The notes beneath the pieces are model-generated. The model ran no database searches. It saw nothing but the letters and a program-made list of their open reading frames with translations, and was not told where the DNA came from. The position numbers were made by a program, and so were the translations under genes. Shown here piece after piece: positions 18,416 to 27,879 of a DNA stretch of 64,000 bases (position 1 is the stretch's first letter; the number at the start of each line of letters is the position of its first letter). The DNA is from Hyphococcus sp. GTDB taxonomy: Bacteria > Pseudomonadota > Alphaproteobacteria > Caulobacterales > Parvularculaceae. The stretch lies in NCBI GenBank assembly GCA_021776335.1, contig JAJFGB010000001.1:1-64000 (forward strand). The letters are read 5' to 3'.

Positions 18416-19390
18416 TCAGTTTGGATTACTCTTTTCGCGTGCAATGCGGTCATCGAGTTTTTGTTCAGCTAACCGCGCATAGGCCTTACAGGCTGAGGGG
18501 TCGATAAACGGATTGCTGCCGGGGCTTTCCTGCAAACGCTTCAATTTTCTACTGAGGTCCATGAAGCCAGGGTGCGGGGTGAGCAATATTGTACATGGCA
18601 GGCCGGATACTGTTTTTATACTAGCGCGGAATCGACCAACCAGGTCCGGATTTTTTGCATCATCTGAAAAGAGAAAACCGGGGGCTGAAACCGCGTTTAA
18701 ACTGTCTGCGTAGACGATATTCTCACATCGACCCGCTTCGCATGCGCGCCATGACCAACTTGCGCTGCCGGGCGTATGGCCCGGCGTGCAGTGTGCCGTC
18801 AGGTGCAACTTGCCAAGCCTGGTTGTTTGACCGTCTGTCACTGCGTGCACATTTACGACAGGTGGAAAGCTTGTAGCTTCCTCGCCAAAACCATATTGTG
18901 GATCGTCAGGTGGTGAGACACCCGCTTCAAGGGTTTGTGCGCCGCGTTCACAGGCCAGAACTCTGGCGCCGCTAACGGTCTGCAACGCGGCAATGCCGCC
19001 CGCGTGATCAAAATGTGCGTGCGAATTTGCAATGACTTTGATGTCTTCTGTCTTGAAGCCCAACGCTTGAATATTGTTGTCGATGAGTGGGGCGGACTGA
19101 GGCAGGGCGCCATCCAGCAGTATGTGACCTGCGTCAGACGTAATCAAAATCGCCGATAGCTCGGTCGTTCCCACATAAAAAGTGTTTCCGAATATGCGGA
19201 AAGGTTCCTGCGGTTGGTTCCAGGACGCGCAGCGATCACAGGATTTCGGCGGGCCCGCATCTATCTGGCTGATCTCATTCACGCCGTGCTTTGAGCAGGC
19301 GTTCAGTATGAAAAGCGCAAAAAACACAGGAAAAATGGCTATGTTAGCATGCATGGAAAAAAAGCGAGTCATCCTGTTGCGGCCGGACAT
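18416..19390 (-). CDS. Subclass B3 metallo-beta-lactamase-like lipoprotein
   Basis: The start at 19390 has GAGGG 9 nt upstream; an earlier in-frame start at 19456 lacks one. The product has 324 residues with a signal peptide and lipobox ILNAC, which would anchor it by lipidated C32. All B3 zinc ligands are present in order: H124, H126, D128 and H129 in NSHAHFDHAGG, H205 in CTPGHTPGS and H273 in LLTPHPGF. The flanking GPPKSC, FGNTFYVGTTELS and SWSW segments also match the B3 subclass. It is probably a periplasmic carbapenem-hydrolysing enzyme, though B3-fold proteins with weak or other activities exist. No regulator of the ampR type adjoins. Confidence 0.85.
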   Translation of the reverse strand: MSGRNRMTRFFSMHANIAIFPVFFALFILNACSKHGVNEISQIDAGPPKSCDRCASWNQPQEPFRIFGNTFYVGTTELSAILITSDAGHILLDGALPQSAPLIDNNIQALGFKTEDIKVIANSHAHFDHAGGIAALQTVSGARVLACERGAQTLEAGVSPPDDPQYGFGEEATSFPPVVNVHAVTDGQTTRLGKLHLTAHCTPGHTPGSASWSWRACEAGRCENIVYADSLNAVSAPGFLFSDDAKNPDLVGRFRASIKTVSGLPCTILLTPHPGFMDLSRKLKRLQESPGSNPFIDPSACKAYARLAEQKLDDRIAREKSNPN

Positions 19391-19442
19391 TGAACATACC
19401 CTCGTACGATGACGTGTCATCGCACTCCCATAACCGGATTCA

Positions 19443-19571
19443 ATAATCCTGACCATATCGTTGACAGCCGATTACAAGCTTGCCTACGCGCTTTATTTTT
19501 ATGATCCGAACGACAACATGCATGAGATCACGACCTATGATCATGAGCATGTAAGGCAGGCGCTGAATTAG
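19443..19571 (+). pseudogene. C-terminal remnant of a VOC-family gene
   Basis: Translating the plus strand between two minus-strand genes gives about 42 codons ending with TAG at 19569. The end reads LAYALYFYDPNDNMHEITTY followed by DHEHVRQALN, the typical last strand and helix of glyoxalase/bleomycin-resistance (VOC) proteins (YFxDPxxxxxEIxT). No start or N-terminal part exists; upstream the frame runs into the convergent metallo-beta-lactamase gene. It marks a truncation junction where the rest of a gene was lost. Confidence 0.65.
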
Positions 19572-19600
19572 GGTGGCGATGATGCGCCGCCCAATGATGC

Positions 19601-20131
19601 CTAAAATCCGTCCGCGGGGTCTTCAGTAAAGGGTCGTTTCTCAAATCGTATACGGCGTTCTCGCGTTTTTCCGTTGGCGAAAGTTTCAATGCTTAACTGG
19701 TCATATCCGTCTGCACTAATGTTTTCCCAATGCGCGGAGACCGTCACTGTTTCGCCATTGGGGCCTTTGTAGGTTTCGTCTGGAAAGATGATCTTTCCCG
19801 CATCGGGGTTCGCTGCGCCGGTACTGACGCCGCCAAGGGAATTCCAATAGACGAAAGAGACGGTTTCAGCTTCGCCATTCCAGGAATAGATGGTCTCGCC
19901 GCGATATAGAGAGGGGCCGCCATTGACGGCGTGACGATCGCGGATATGGGCGCCGTCGTAAACCGCCTCGAAGCAATGAATGTCAGTCTGCTTACCGCCG
20001 GGAAAATCCCCTGCCCAGCACGACCCTATCAAAAACGCCAATGGTTCAAGTTCAGCCCGAACATTACCCGCATCGTCAGCCTGCGCTGTCGTTGCAACCA
20101 GCATGGCGAGGCCCGTTATCAAGTGGCGCAT
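19601..20131 (-). CDS. Periplasmic DUF1579-like protein
   Basis: The protein has 176 residues with a signal peptide ending TTAQA. The body begins LEPLAFLIGSCWAGDFPGG and contains YSWNGEAETVSFVYWNSLGG, the pattern of lipocalin-like proteins grouped with DUF1579. The function is unknown; the fold suggests binding of a small hydrophobic ligand. It lies 12 bp after the DUF1761 gene (same strand) and is probably in one operon with it. Related domains recur at 22685, 23596 (remnant), 23767 and 36899. Confidence 0.7.
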   Translation of the reverse strand: MRHLITGLAMLVATTAQADDAGNVRAELEPLAFLIGSCWAGDFPGGKQTDIHCFEAVYDGAHIRDRHAVNGGPSLYRGETIYSWNGEAETVSFVYWNSLGGVSTGAANPDAGKIIFPDETYKGPNGETVTVSAHWENISADGYDQLSIETFANGKTRERRIRFEKRPFTEDPADGF

Positions 20132-20143
20132 TTGTCTTTCTCC

Positions 20144-20539
20144 TTACATCAATCCAAAGATAATGCCGTAGAGCGTATATTGAGCGATGTGATAACCGCC
20201 ATTGATAAGATACAGCTTTGCCGGACGTCCTTCGAACAGATAACTGATCCAGAGACTTCCAGCAGCCCATGTCAGGCCCGCAGAGAATCCGACGCCGGCG
20301 GCAAAGGCAAAATCAGGCGACGGTCCCAGAAACATGTGAAAGACAGCGGCGCCCGCAACCATAAGCAGGAATGATCCGCCATAGATCAACGCGGGGCTGC
20401 CCGCTTTGTCTTTTCCCGGCACAGCAACCAGATGTCGCCAGGGTTTTTCGAATAAGAGCGGCGAATACCATAAGCCGCCAAGCATCATGGCGCTGACAGA
20501 CGCGGCTAAAACCGCGAGCCAGTTAAATCCAGCTTCCAT
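20144..20539 (-). CDS. DUF1761 membrane protein
   Basis: The protein has 131 residues with four predicted membrane helices (for example WLAVLAASVSAMMLGGLWYS and LIYGGSFLLMVAGAAVFHMF). The WYSPLLFEKPW segment after the first helix is typical of DUF1761. It is the first gene of a two-gene unit with the DUF1579-like gene, 12 bp apart. The function is unknown. Confidence 0.85.
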   Translation of the reverse strand: MEAGFNWLAVLAASVSAMMLGGLWYSPLLFEKPWRHLVAVPGKDKAGSPALIYGGSFLLMVAGAAVFHMFLGPSPDFAFAAGVGFSAGLTWAAGSLWISYLFEGRPAKLYLINGGYHIAQYTLYGIIFGLM

Positions 20540-20630
20540 AAAACAACCCCTTGGCGGCAGGTCACAATCTATTCGGCGAGGCTATGTGATTTGCAGCATC
20601 GATGATTGGAAAAATGTTACCTGAAGCGCG

Positions 20631-21515
20631 TTAGCCCCCGCCCGGCGCCTCGGCATAGGAAACACTTTCGCCATCGGGCCCGCGGTTTTTCAAAAATGCT
20701 TCGGGCGCCTCGCCGGCAAATTGATTGAAATCCCGCACGAGATGGGCGTGATCAAAATAACCCCTGTCGAGTGCGATGCCGACCCAGGTTTCTTGCGCCG
20801 GCGCATCAAGCCGGTCCATCACCATTCGAAATCGCGCCAGGCGTGCATAGGTTTTTGGCGAAAGACCAACGGCGTGTTTATAGAGCGCATTCAAATGTTT
20901 GCGGCTGACGCTGAGTTCCGCGCATAGCTGATCGATGCGCAGATTACCGCCCATTGCGAGTGTGCGGTCCATCGCCCAAAGCACGGTTGGTGATGGATGC
21001 TTTCCGTGATTTCTTGCCTGGCGCCGCAAAAAATCGGAAAGTATTGCGAAACGGTTTTGCGTATTTGATGTTTCGCCCATTTGCGTACGCGCAGACCGCA
21101 CAGCGGGACCAGCGAAGTCTTCCGCCTCTACGACGCGATTGGTAATGTCGCTGGCATCCATGCCGAAAATGCCCGCGACCCCTTCAGGCTTCAGACGCGC
21201 GCCGATAAAATGCGTATTAAAGTCGCCACTGCCGTGAGCCGGCGCCGCAAAGAGCGGCGTATCGTGAATGCCGGAAAGCCACGCATCCACATAGGTGGGC
21301 GGAGCGAGGTCCGTCGGATGTTGCAATACATTTTGCGGCGGCCCGAGATTGATCATGAAGTCCGCCAGGCCGCGCGGGATCAGTTTTTCATAACCATAAC
21401 CGGCAACGCCCTCGATCTCCCAAAACTCTGCCACAAAAGGCGCGAGATCAGCGGGCGGCGTTGCGCTTGCAAGCCGCCATTCGCCAAAGGGTGTTTGAAA
21501 GGTAATTTCTTCCAT
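20631..21515 (-). CDS. AraC-family regulator (DUF6597-type N-terminus)
   Basis: The protein has 294 residues. The N-terminal part (LAPFVAEFWEIEG, LIPRGLADFMINLG) is a cupin-like sensor often annotated DUF6597. The C-terminal AraC double helix-turn-helix starts at LRIDQLCAELSVSRKHLNAL and includes WVGIALDRGYFDHAHLVRDFN. The target is unknown; the DUF1761/DUF1579 genes on the same strand, 92 bp downstream, are candidates. Confidence 0.9.
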   Translation of the reverse strand: MEEITFQTPFGEWRLASATPPADLAPFVAEFWEIEGVAGYGYEKLIPRGLADFMINLGPPQNVLQHPTDLAPPTYVDAWLSGIHDTPLFAAPAHGSGDFNTHFIGARLKPEGVAGIFGMDASDITNRVVEAEDFAGPAVRSARTQMGETSNTQNRFAILSDFLRRQARNHGKHPSPTVLWAMDRTLAMGGNLRIDQLCAELSVSRKHLNALYKHAVGLSPKTYARLARFRMVMDRLDAPAQETWVGIALDRGYFDHAHLVRDFNQFAGEAPEAFLKNRGPDGESVSYAEAPGGG

Positions 21516-21613
21516 TGATCACAGCCTATGATGGTCACGCTCAATGGACAATGATGCGGATGATATAAAGTGGCGACGTCGAAAGGCGATGCGCAATGTA
21601 ATCGCGTTGACTG

Positions 21614-22513
21614 TCAAGTTCCGCGCGCCATCGACGGCGTAAACCCATGATGCTTGCTAAATGCGCGGCTAAAGGCTGAGCGGTCGCGAAAACCAACAAG
21701 CGCCGCAATGTCGGATGCTCGCATTTTCGTTTCCCGGAGAAGGCGTAGGGCCGATTCCATTCTGGCCGCGGTAAGATATTGCATTGGCGTGAGGCGCGTT
21801 AATGTCTTGAATACACGAATGAGATGGAACGGTGACAGGCACGCCGCTTGGGCAATCACATCAAGATCAAGATCAGCATCGCCATAGGATTGCAACATAA
21901 ATTGCTGCGCGCGATCAATGCGGCGGGCGAGTTCTTTTTTTGTGGCGGGTTTTGCTGCATCGATTTGGCGGGATGCTGATGCGGCGCTATGTTCCGCGTC
22001 AATGAGTTTGTCATAAAGAAGCGATAGCTGTTCGACATACCATGCCTTATCGTTGAAACCTGATCGGCAATGTGCTGCGACGTCGTTCATCAGCGCTTCG
22101 GTGGACGCATCAGGGCGGAGCATGCGGGTGGAAAGCGGCCATCTGTTTTCTAGATCATCATCCAGAACAGGCGTGGCAGCGGCGCTCGTCATCCAGCGGG
22201 GGAAGGTGATCATGTTTGAATAAAATGGCATGTCGCGGCCCGCCGCATAATTATAGCGCGTGCCGGCAGCAAGGGTCAGCGCACCGGACGGATTGATGGA
22301 AAACTTCTTTCCGTTTTCCAGACGATAGAGCTCTTCGCCGCCAGCTGACCAGGTGATCGCGGGGCAGGCCCAATCCTCATCGAATGCGTCGGATGCTTCG
22401 TAGCGCTCGCCATGCATGAGAGTAGAGTGAACAAGTCCCTCACGGGACATGCGCTGATAAAACGCTGCCAGATTATGATCCGCGCCAGGCGGTGTTTCGT
22501 TCAGGAGGATCAC
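21614..22513 (-). CDS. AraC-family regulator
   Basis: The protein has 299 residues. The N-terminal sensor is unrecognised (YNYAAGRDMPFYSNMITFPRW). The C-terminal AraC domain covers about the last 105 residues: LDLDVIAQAACLSPFHLIRV, FKTLTRLTPMQYLTAARMES and IAALVGFRDRSAFSRAFSKH. It is not similar to its neighbour AraC in the sensor part. It is divergent from the TPR/DUF1579 gene at 22685 across 171 bp, which makes that operon a likely target. Confidence 0.9.
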   Translation of the reverse strand: MILLNETPPGADHNLAAFYQRMSREGLVHSTLMHGERYEASDAFDEDWACPAITWSAGGEELYRLENGKKFSINPSGALTLAAGTRYNYAAGRDMPFYSNMITFPRWMTSAAATPVLDDDLENRWPLSTRMLRPDASTEALMNDVAAHCRSGFNDKAWYVEQLSLLYDKLIDAEHSAASASRQIDAAKPATKKELARRIDRAQQFMLQSYGDADLDLDVIAQAACLSPFHLIRVFKTLTRLTPMQYLTAARMESALRLLRETKMRASDIAALVGFRDRSAFSRAFSKHHGFTPSMARGT

Positions 22514-22684
22514 AAGGCGTCCACTTTGTTGCCGAGATTGCTAATTTTGCCCGTTGCCGGCTTCTTACGATTTCCAACGCTTAAAAACACGCTATTTTCA
22601 CGCTCTAAACACCTCACGTCAATTCGCCTTTCGGCGTGTTGTCGTGCGGGACACGCCCTTTATCGATCAATCGAGTGAGCCATC

Positions 22685-23599
22685 ATGCAGAAATCACTAA
22701 AATACCGAGCTTTTCTGGCAGCGGGCGCATTCGCGCTAAGCGCCTTTATTTCGCCGGTGCTGGCCGATGAGCAGGAAGACGCGGACGCATTATTTGCAGC
22801 GGAGGAATGGACCGGCGCGGCGGATGCCTATGAAGCGCTGCTTCAGGTCAATCCCGAAAACGCCAATAACTGGTTCAACCTTGCTCATGCGTTCCATCAA
22901 CAGGAAGACTATGTTGAGGCGCGCGATGCATACCGCAAAGCGATTGATGCCGGCTATCAACCGGCGACGCGCGCACGGTTGCGTCTCGCGCGTATCCTGA
23001 TGACGCTTGGCGATCGGGAAAAAGCGCTGCGGGAACTGGAAGAGATCGCAAAGGTCGGTGGGCCCAGCGGAAGATATGTTCAGACGGTCGCGGAATTTGC
23101 GCCGCTGGTTGAAGAGCCGCGCTTTATCGCGGTTGTAAAAGCGCTGACGGCGTGCACCGATAATGAGTATCGTCACTTTGATTTCTGGCTCGGCGAATGG
23201 GACGTGACATCGGCTGGCAGCACGCAACCGACCGCAAGCAGCAAGATTTCTTCAAAGCAAGATGGCTGTGTTGTTCTGGAAGAATATAGTGTCGGCGCCG
23301 CCTTTACCGGCATGAGCATTAATTTCTACGATGGAGTCAAAGAGACCTGGCACCAGACATGGATGTCGAATGCTGGCGGCTCTGTTTATCTTGAGGGGGC
23401 GCTCAATGAAGACGGCGCCATGGTGCTGACCGACCGAGATTTGCCGATCAGCAAGATCACCGAAACCATCAATCGCGTCACCTGGACTGCAAATGATGGT
23501 GGCAGCGTGCGTCAATTCTGGGAAAGCTCCACTGACAATGGCGAGACATGGTCGGTTGCGTTTGACGGCCTCTACACAAAAAAAGCGGATGCTGAATGA
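22685..23599 (+). CDS. Secreted TPR protein with DUF1579-like domain
   Basis: The protein has 304 residues with a signal peptide ending SPVLA. Residues 27-135 form three TPR units (WTGAADAYEALLQVNPENAN, NWFNLAHAFHQQEDYVEARD). After C156 comes the lipocalin-like domain opening YRHFDFWLGEWDVTSAG, the DUF1579-like signature. The fusion of a protein-interaction repeat and a ligand-binding barrel suggests a periplasmic binding role; the ligand is unknown. The stop overlaps by 4 bp the ATG of a broken gene of the same family at 23596. Confidence 0.8.
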   Translation: MQKSLKYRAFLAAGAFALSAFISPVLADEQEDADALFAAEEWTGAADAYEALLQVNPENANNWFNLAHAFHQQEDYVEARDAYRKAIDAGYQPATRARLRLARILMTLGDREKALRELEEIAKVGGPSGRYVQTVAEFAPLVEEPRFIAVVKALTACTDNEYRHFDFWLGEWDVTSAGSTQPTASSKISSKQDGCVVLEEYSVGAAFTGMSINFYDGVKETWHQTWMSNAGGSVYLEGALNEDGAMVLTDRDLPISKITETINRVTWTANDGGSVRQFWESSTDNGETWSVAFDGLYTKKADAE

Positions 23600-23770
23600 C
23601 GCCAATGGCTCAAAAGGAAAACAGTAAAGCATCATCAAGTGAGCGCGATTTCGACTTCCTGATCGGCACGCTGGGAACGGGCGCTCTCGGATGACAATGA
23701 GAAAACCTGGGAAGTGAATTCCATCATGGAATTCACCAGGGCTTATTTGATGAATAGGAGCGGGCGATGA
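23596..23770 (+). pseudogene. Internally deleted DUF1579-like gene
   Basis: The ATG at 23596 opens a frame of 32 codons with SSSERDFDFLIGTLGTGALG and a stop at 23692. In the next frame, from 23690, the sequence DDNEKTWEVNSIMEFTR continues to 23768. RDFDFLIGTW at the N-terminus and WEVN(W)IMEFTR at the C-terminus are the two ends of short DUF1579-like proteins of about 150 residues. The middle (around 100 codons) is missing and the ends are out of frame. The remnant sits between two intact members of the family with 4-bp overlaps on both sides, so it was once part of the operon. Confidence 0.7.
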
Positions 23771-24942
23771 AACGAATAGCATCAATCTTTTTTGCTGCGT
23801 TGACAGCAATTTCCTGCAATGCGCAAACGCAACCGACGTCAGACGACGATGAATTCACATGGGCTGACGCGCTTGGCGCGGAAATCACCGATGAATGGCG
23901 CGGTGAGAAACATCGCGCGTTCGATTTCTGGATTGGCGAATGGGAAATGAACTGGCGCGCGCCGGTAGCGGGCGCGTTCGAGCATGAGGTCGAAGGCAGC
24001 TGGACCCATGAGCGCGTCTTTCCCATCCTTGGCGGCAAGGCGATTGTCGAGCTTGGTTGGGAACGTGACACGCCCGACGAGCCAAGCCAGCGTGGTTTTT
24101 CCATTCGTTATTATGATACGGAAAAAGAACATTGGGTGATGGCGCAAAACTGGCCCAATGCGACAAATCAGGGCGGCGCCTTCCTTGATCAGCTTGTCGG
24201 CCGCGAGCATCTCGGTCGGCTCACCATGTATTCGGCGACGCGCCGGCCAAAAGGTGATGGCACTTTTGCAGACGAACATCGCCGCTATAATTTCGCGGAT
24301 ATCAGACCGGGTAAAACTATTCGCTGGGATGGATCTAACACGCCTGACAAAGGTGTTACCTGGCACACATGGTATGTCGTCGACTCTCACCGCCGCCGCG
24401 ATCTTGACCCTCACGGCGCTGCGGGGACAGCGTTCCCTGGCGTTCATCAGGAGGTGTTGTGCACAGATGAACCCCATGGCGCCTATGACAACCTTCAAGG
24501 TGTTTGGCAGGGAACAGCGACCGACGCCGACGGCGCCATATCGATGGTTCGGATGTCTGCCGGAAAGCTCCTCGACGGTTGCGGCGTCGCGACGGTGCTC
24601 GAAACCGACGCTGTGCGAACCTTTAGGGCATTCGGTTATCACCCGCGTCTTGAACAATGGGTGGTCTATCATCTCGATGACCGGCCGGGCACAGCCCATG
24701 CCTATTTTGTCTCCAAATCTGCTGGAGAAGGCGCTAGTTTTGAAGAATCTGCGCTGGCCAGCATTCAGGACGAAACAACGCCTTTTGTTGTTGAGGAAAG
24801 CTTTGACACCAGCGCCGCTTTGCGCCGAACGTCATGGACAGCGATGAGCGATAGTGAAATCGTCTTTCAGGAAGAAACCCGTGAAAGCCCGCAAAGCGAA
24901 TGGTTTGTCGCTGCGGATTACCGCCTGACGCGTAACGAATAA
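23767..24942 (+). CDS. Lipoprotein with two DUF1579-like domains
   Basis: The protein has 391 residues. A signal peptide with lipobox AISC suggests lipidation at C18. The first domain begins HRAFDFWIGEWEMNWRAP and the second begins about residue 238 (YDNLQGVWQGTATDADGAIS). Each is about 150 residues with alternating strands typical of the lipocalin-like DUF1579 group. It is the last gene of the operon 22685-24942. An envelope-bound binding protein is inferred; the ligand is unknown. Confidence 0.75.
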   Translation: MKRIASIFFAALTAISCNAQTQPTSDDDEFTWADALGAEITDEWRGEKHRAFDFWIGEWEMNWRAPVAGAFEHEVEGSWTHERVFPILGGKAIVELGWERDTPDEPSQRGFSIRYYDTEKEHWVMAQNWPNATNQGGAFLDQLVGREHLGRLTMYSATRRPKGDGTFADEHRRYNFADIRPGKTIRWDGSNTPDKGVTWHTWYVVDSHRRRDLDPHGAAGTAFPGVHQEVLCTDEPHGAYDNLQGVWQGTATDADGAISMVRMSAGKLLDGCGVATVLETDAVRTFRAFGYHPRLEQWVVYHLDDRPGTAHAYFVSKSAGEGASFEESALASIQDETTPFVVEESFDTSAALRRTSWTAMSDSEIVFQEETRESPQSEWFVAADYRLTRNE

Positions 24943-25075
24943 CCCGATAATCAGGTGTGGCGCCGCAGTATTTCATTCTCCGTTAACCCTTGCAGCTGAC
25001 AAAGTTGTGTTCATGGCAGCAAGCGAGGAGCTGTGCGTCGCACGGGTTCTGGCATTTAATCCAAGGGCTGAACAA

Positions 25076-25837
25076 ATGGATTTCGGAAAATTGAACGGGA
25101 AGTTTCGGGAGCTGTCGGCGAACCAGTTGATCTCGGTTGCCGTAGTGTTTTTGGTTATCATTGGCGGCGGTTTTATTTACTTGTCGGTGCTTGAGAAGGA
25201 AGAGCTGCAATATCCTTCGAAAATGGAAATTGCATCCCGGCCGGGCGCGGCCGTTCTGGTTCCGTTTAACAGAAAACTGACGGGCGACGAAACCAACTTC
25301 GCAAATGCTGTTTATGGAGATATGCATACCGATCCCAATGAGCTGCCGGGCGGCATCTCTATTCTCCGCTCAGGCGTTTATTTCCGAAGCAGCGGCGCTG
25401 TTGGGGATGTATTGATATGGACGCCGCCTGAAACATCGGGCGGCATGCGTTTTTCATTATCAGCGTCGGCCGATGCTGATGGCGCCGGCCCTGGCGGCCA
25501 GCAGTTGCAATCTGAAAGTATCAAAGTCGGGTTTCGAATGGTGGGCGAGCCGGTGTTAGCGGATGAACCAAATTTTGCTGGAAGCTGGTCCGATGACGAG
25601 GAGCAGTGGAGATTTGCTCCTGATGGCGCGAAGCAGCTCACAATCATCAAAAATGGCGAGAGCAGCGCGATCGATTATAATCTTTATCCCGATCAGGACG
25701 GTCGTTGGTTTCTGTTGGAAATCGATGCTGTTCAGCCGCGTCTATACTGGCTGGAAACCGAGGGCGATCGTTTGACAATCTCGCTGCCGGGCCCCGATTT
25801 TCAAGCAATGGCCGAATTGCATCGCGGCACGGGATAA
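25076..25837 (+). CDS. Membrane-anchored protein of unknown function
   Basis: The ATG at 25076 has AAGGG about 9 nt upstream; a GTG at 25007 would add 23 residues without a good ribosome binding site. The protein has 253 residues. One membrane helix lies near residues 18-40 (LISVAVVFLVIIGGGFIYLS), and a periplasmic beta-rich region follows, ending RLTISLPGPDFQAMAELHRG. I do not recognise the family. A broken copy of exactly this C-terminal motif is found at 31901-31993, which shows that a paralogue once existed nearby. Confidence 0.7.
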   Translation: MDFGKLNGKFRELSANQLISVAVVFLVIIGGGFIYLSVLEKEELQYPSKMEIASRPGAAVLVPFNRKLTGDETNFANAVYGDMHTDPNELPGGISILRSGVYFRSSGAVGDVLIWTPPETSGGMRFSLSASADADGAGPGGQQLQSESIKVGFRMVGEPVLADEPNFAGSWSDDEEQWRFAPDGAKQLTIIKNGESSAIDYNLYPDQDGRWFLLEIDAVQPRLYWLETEGDRLTISLPGPDFQAMAELHRGTG

Positions 25838-25965
25838 AATGAAAACCCTGGTGTCGTTGAAATAACACTGGCGTTTGTCTTTGTTCTTGTCGACGCCGCT
25901 GTCATATGGCTGTGTCGGCTCTGCTGATCGGATATTGGGCCGGGTTTTTAACTTCCGATCAGGTG

Positions 25966-27879
25966 TCAGGCTGCCAGGTTCAACCGTTCCAGGATTTCGG
26001 CAAATCGCGGGTCGTCGCGCATTGAATCGTAAAGCGGATTGATCTTAAGAAAGAGAACCCCGCGGGCGCCGTCCTCAATGCCTTTTTCAAGCCACGAAAA
26101 TGCTTTGTCTCTATCGCCGAGATTGCCGTAAATCTGGGCGATCAACGGCGCCGGTACATATCCCTCGCGGGTTTCCAGCGCGCTCAGGATTGCGCGTGCG
26201 TCTTTTTCGCGGCCGGCCCGCGCATAGGCGACTGCAAGATCGGATTGCATCAGCGGTGCATGGTTCATAAGCTCATCGCCTCTCGAAAATGAAGCGATCG
26301 CCGCATCGGTATTTCCCATCATTAATTGCACGCGGCCATGCACGCGGTAGGCATCGGCAAAATTCTCGTCCAGTTTGATGACAGCTTCGGCTTCGTGCAA
26401 CGCGTCTTCAAATTTCCGAGCATTGAAAAGCGCCCAGGCAAGGTTGTTTTTTGTGCCGATGTCGATATCGCCGTCATCAATTCGCTTGCTCAAAATACCA
26501 ATTGCTGCGTCATGATTGCCGACGATCGAGTTGGTTAGCGCGTATCCCAGTGTCGGGTATCCGGATATTTCATAGGCGCGTTGGTAAGCGGTGAGGGCGC
26601 CGCGCCAATCGCGATCACTCCATGTAAGCACGTCGCCATAGACAGCAAGCGCTTCGGCCCGGGTTACCGGTTTTGGCGATGATATTCCCTGCACCAGCGA
26701 CGCTTTGACTTTCGGTATCGCTTCGGCAGGGGTCATCCACCCATAAAGTGTGCCGGCAAAATAATAGGCGCGGCCCATGGCAACATGCGCTTCGGCAAAT
26801 TTTGGGTCAGCATCAACAGCGGCGCGAAATTCCGCAACCGCACGGCGATTACCGTCGATTGTCCATTGGCGCATATGATGATTGCCGATGAGAAAATGAT
26901 TATATGCCTCAAGATTATTTGTGGGCAGCTTGGCGACGAGGTTCCGTTCACTATCGCTGAGCTTGTCAACCAGCGCATCGGCAATATTCAGCGCAATATC
27001 CTGCTGGATGGCGAGTATGTCGTCAGCTGAGCGATCATAGGTTGACGACCACAAGTGACGACCGTCCGCGGCGGATATGAGCTGTGCAGTGACGCGCAAT
27101 TGATCATTCTCGCGGCGCACACTGCCTTCCAGCACATTGGCGACCTTGAGGCGATTTGAAATTTCTTCGATGGATGCATTTTCGCGGCCCAGCCGGAACG
27201 AATCCGTGCGCGCTGCGACTTTCAAAGAGTCGATTTGCGCCAATGCATTGAGGATTTCTTCGGAGAGGCCATCGGAGAAATAGTCATTGGCGCTGTCGGA
27301 ACTCATATTCACGAATGGAAGGACGGCGATCGACTGTGGCTCAATTGTTGAGATGTCGCTCAAGCCGGCCGCTTTGTCAGGCTGATTGGCGCGATCAAGA
27401 ATGATCAAACCTGACAACAGGACTGTGGCGGCAATTGCGCCGGCGATCGCGCCTCGGCGTAAATTTCCACCGCCTGTTTTCTGCGGCGGTTTTTTTGCCG
27501 TCGCTGGCGGCGTCGGCGGCTGGGCGTTGCTGTCCTCCCGCTCAACCAGCGCATCGAGGCGGTAGCCTTGTTTGGGGACTGTCTGGATGAGACGATGTTC
27601 AGGATTGCTGTCACCGAGCGCGTTGCGCAACAGCGATATTGCATTGCTCAGTGATTGGTCGGCGCCTGGGGCGCCGCTCCACACGTCGTCGATAATATCC
27701 TGACGCCGCACCGTCTCGCCCTGACGACGCGCCAGTGAAATTAACACAGCCATGACGCGTGGTTCGATTTCGGTATGGGTTTCAGTTGTTTCGATGCGTC
27801 TTGCAGCTGGATCGATGTGCCTGCCGGCGAGACCAAATACCCGGTCCCAATCCGCAGCCCATAAACGGACATTCGACAT
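25966..27879 (-). CDS. Membrane-bound winged-helix (CadC-type) regulator with TolB-like and TPR domains
   Basis: The start at 27879 has GGGAG 6-7 nt upstream and fits the family N-terminus; the frame stays open to 27945. The protein has 637 residues. Residues 1-110 are an OmpR/PhoB-type winged helix (VMAVLISLARRQGETVRRQD, then ALGDSNPEHRLIQTVPKQGYRL). A membrane helix lies near 150-170. A TolB-like domain (QSIAVLPFVNMSSDSANDYF) comes next and then TPR repeats to the end. CadC-like one-component regulators bind DNA from the membrane. The domain set is common in alphaproteobacteria and often annotated adenylate-cyclase-like. The target is unknown. Confidence 0.9.
   Translation of the reverse strand: MSNVRLWAADWDRVFGLAGRHIDPAARRIETTETHTEIEPRVMAVLISLARRQGETVRRQDIIDDVWSGAPGADQSLSNAISLLRNALGDSNPEHRLIQTVPKQGYRLDALVEREDSNAQPPTPPATAKKPPQKTGGGNLRRGAIAGAIAATVLLSGLIILDRANQPDKAAGLSDISTIEPQSIAVLPFVNMSSDSANDYFSDGLSEEILNALAQIDSLKVAARTDSFRLGRENASIEEISNRLKVANVLEGSVRRENDQLRVTAQLISAADGRHLWSSTYDRSADDILAIQQDIALNIADALVDKLSDSERNLVAKLPTNNLEAYNHFLIGNHHMRQWTIDGNRRAVAEFRAAVDADPKFAEAHVAMGRAYYFAGTLYGWMTPAEAIPKVKASLVQGISSPKPVTRAEALAVYGDVLTWSDRDWRGALTAYQRAYEISGYPTLGYALTNSIVGNHDAAIGILSKRIDDGDIDIGTKNNLAWALFNARKFEDALHEAEAVIKLDENFADAYRVHGRVQLMMGNTDAAIASFSRGDELMNHAPLMQSDLAVAYARAGREKDARAILSALETREGYVPAPLIAQIYGNLGDRDKAFSWLEKGIEDGARGVLFLKINPLYDSMRDDPRFAEILERLNLAA

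Noticed and set aside
23839-24699. 286-codon open frame on the minus strand
   Set aside because: It lies fully inside the well-supported lipoprotein gene at 23767-24942 and shows no recognisable motif.
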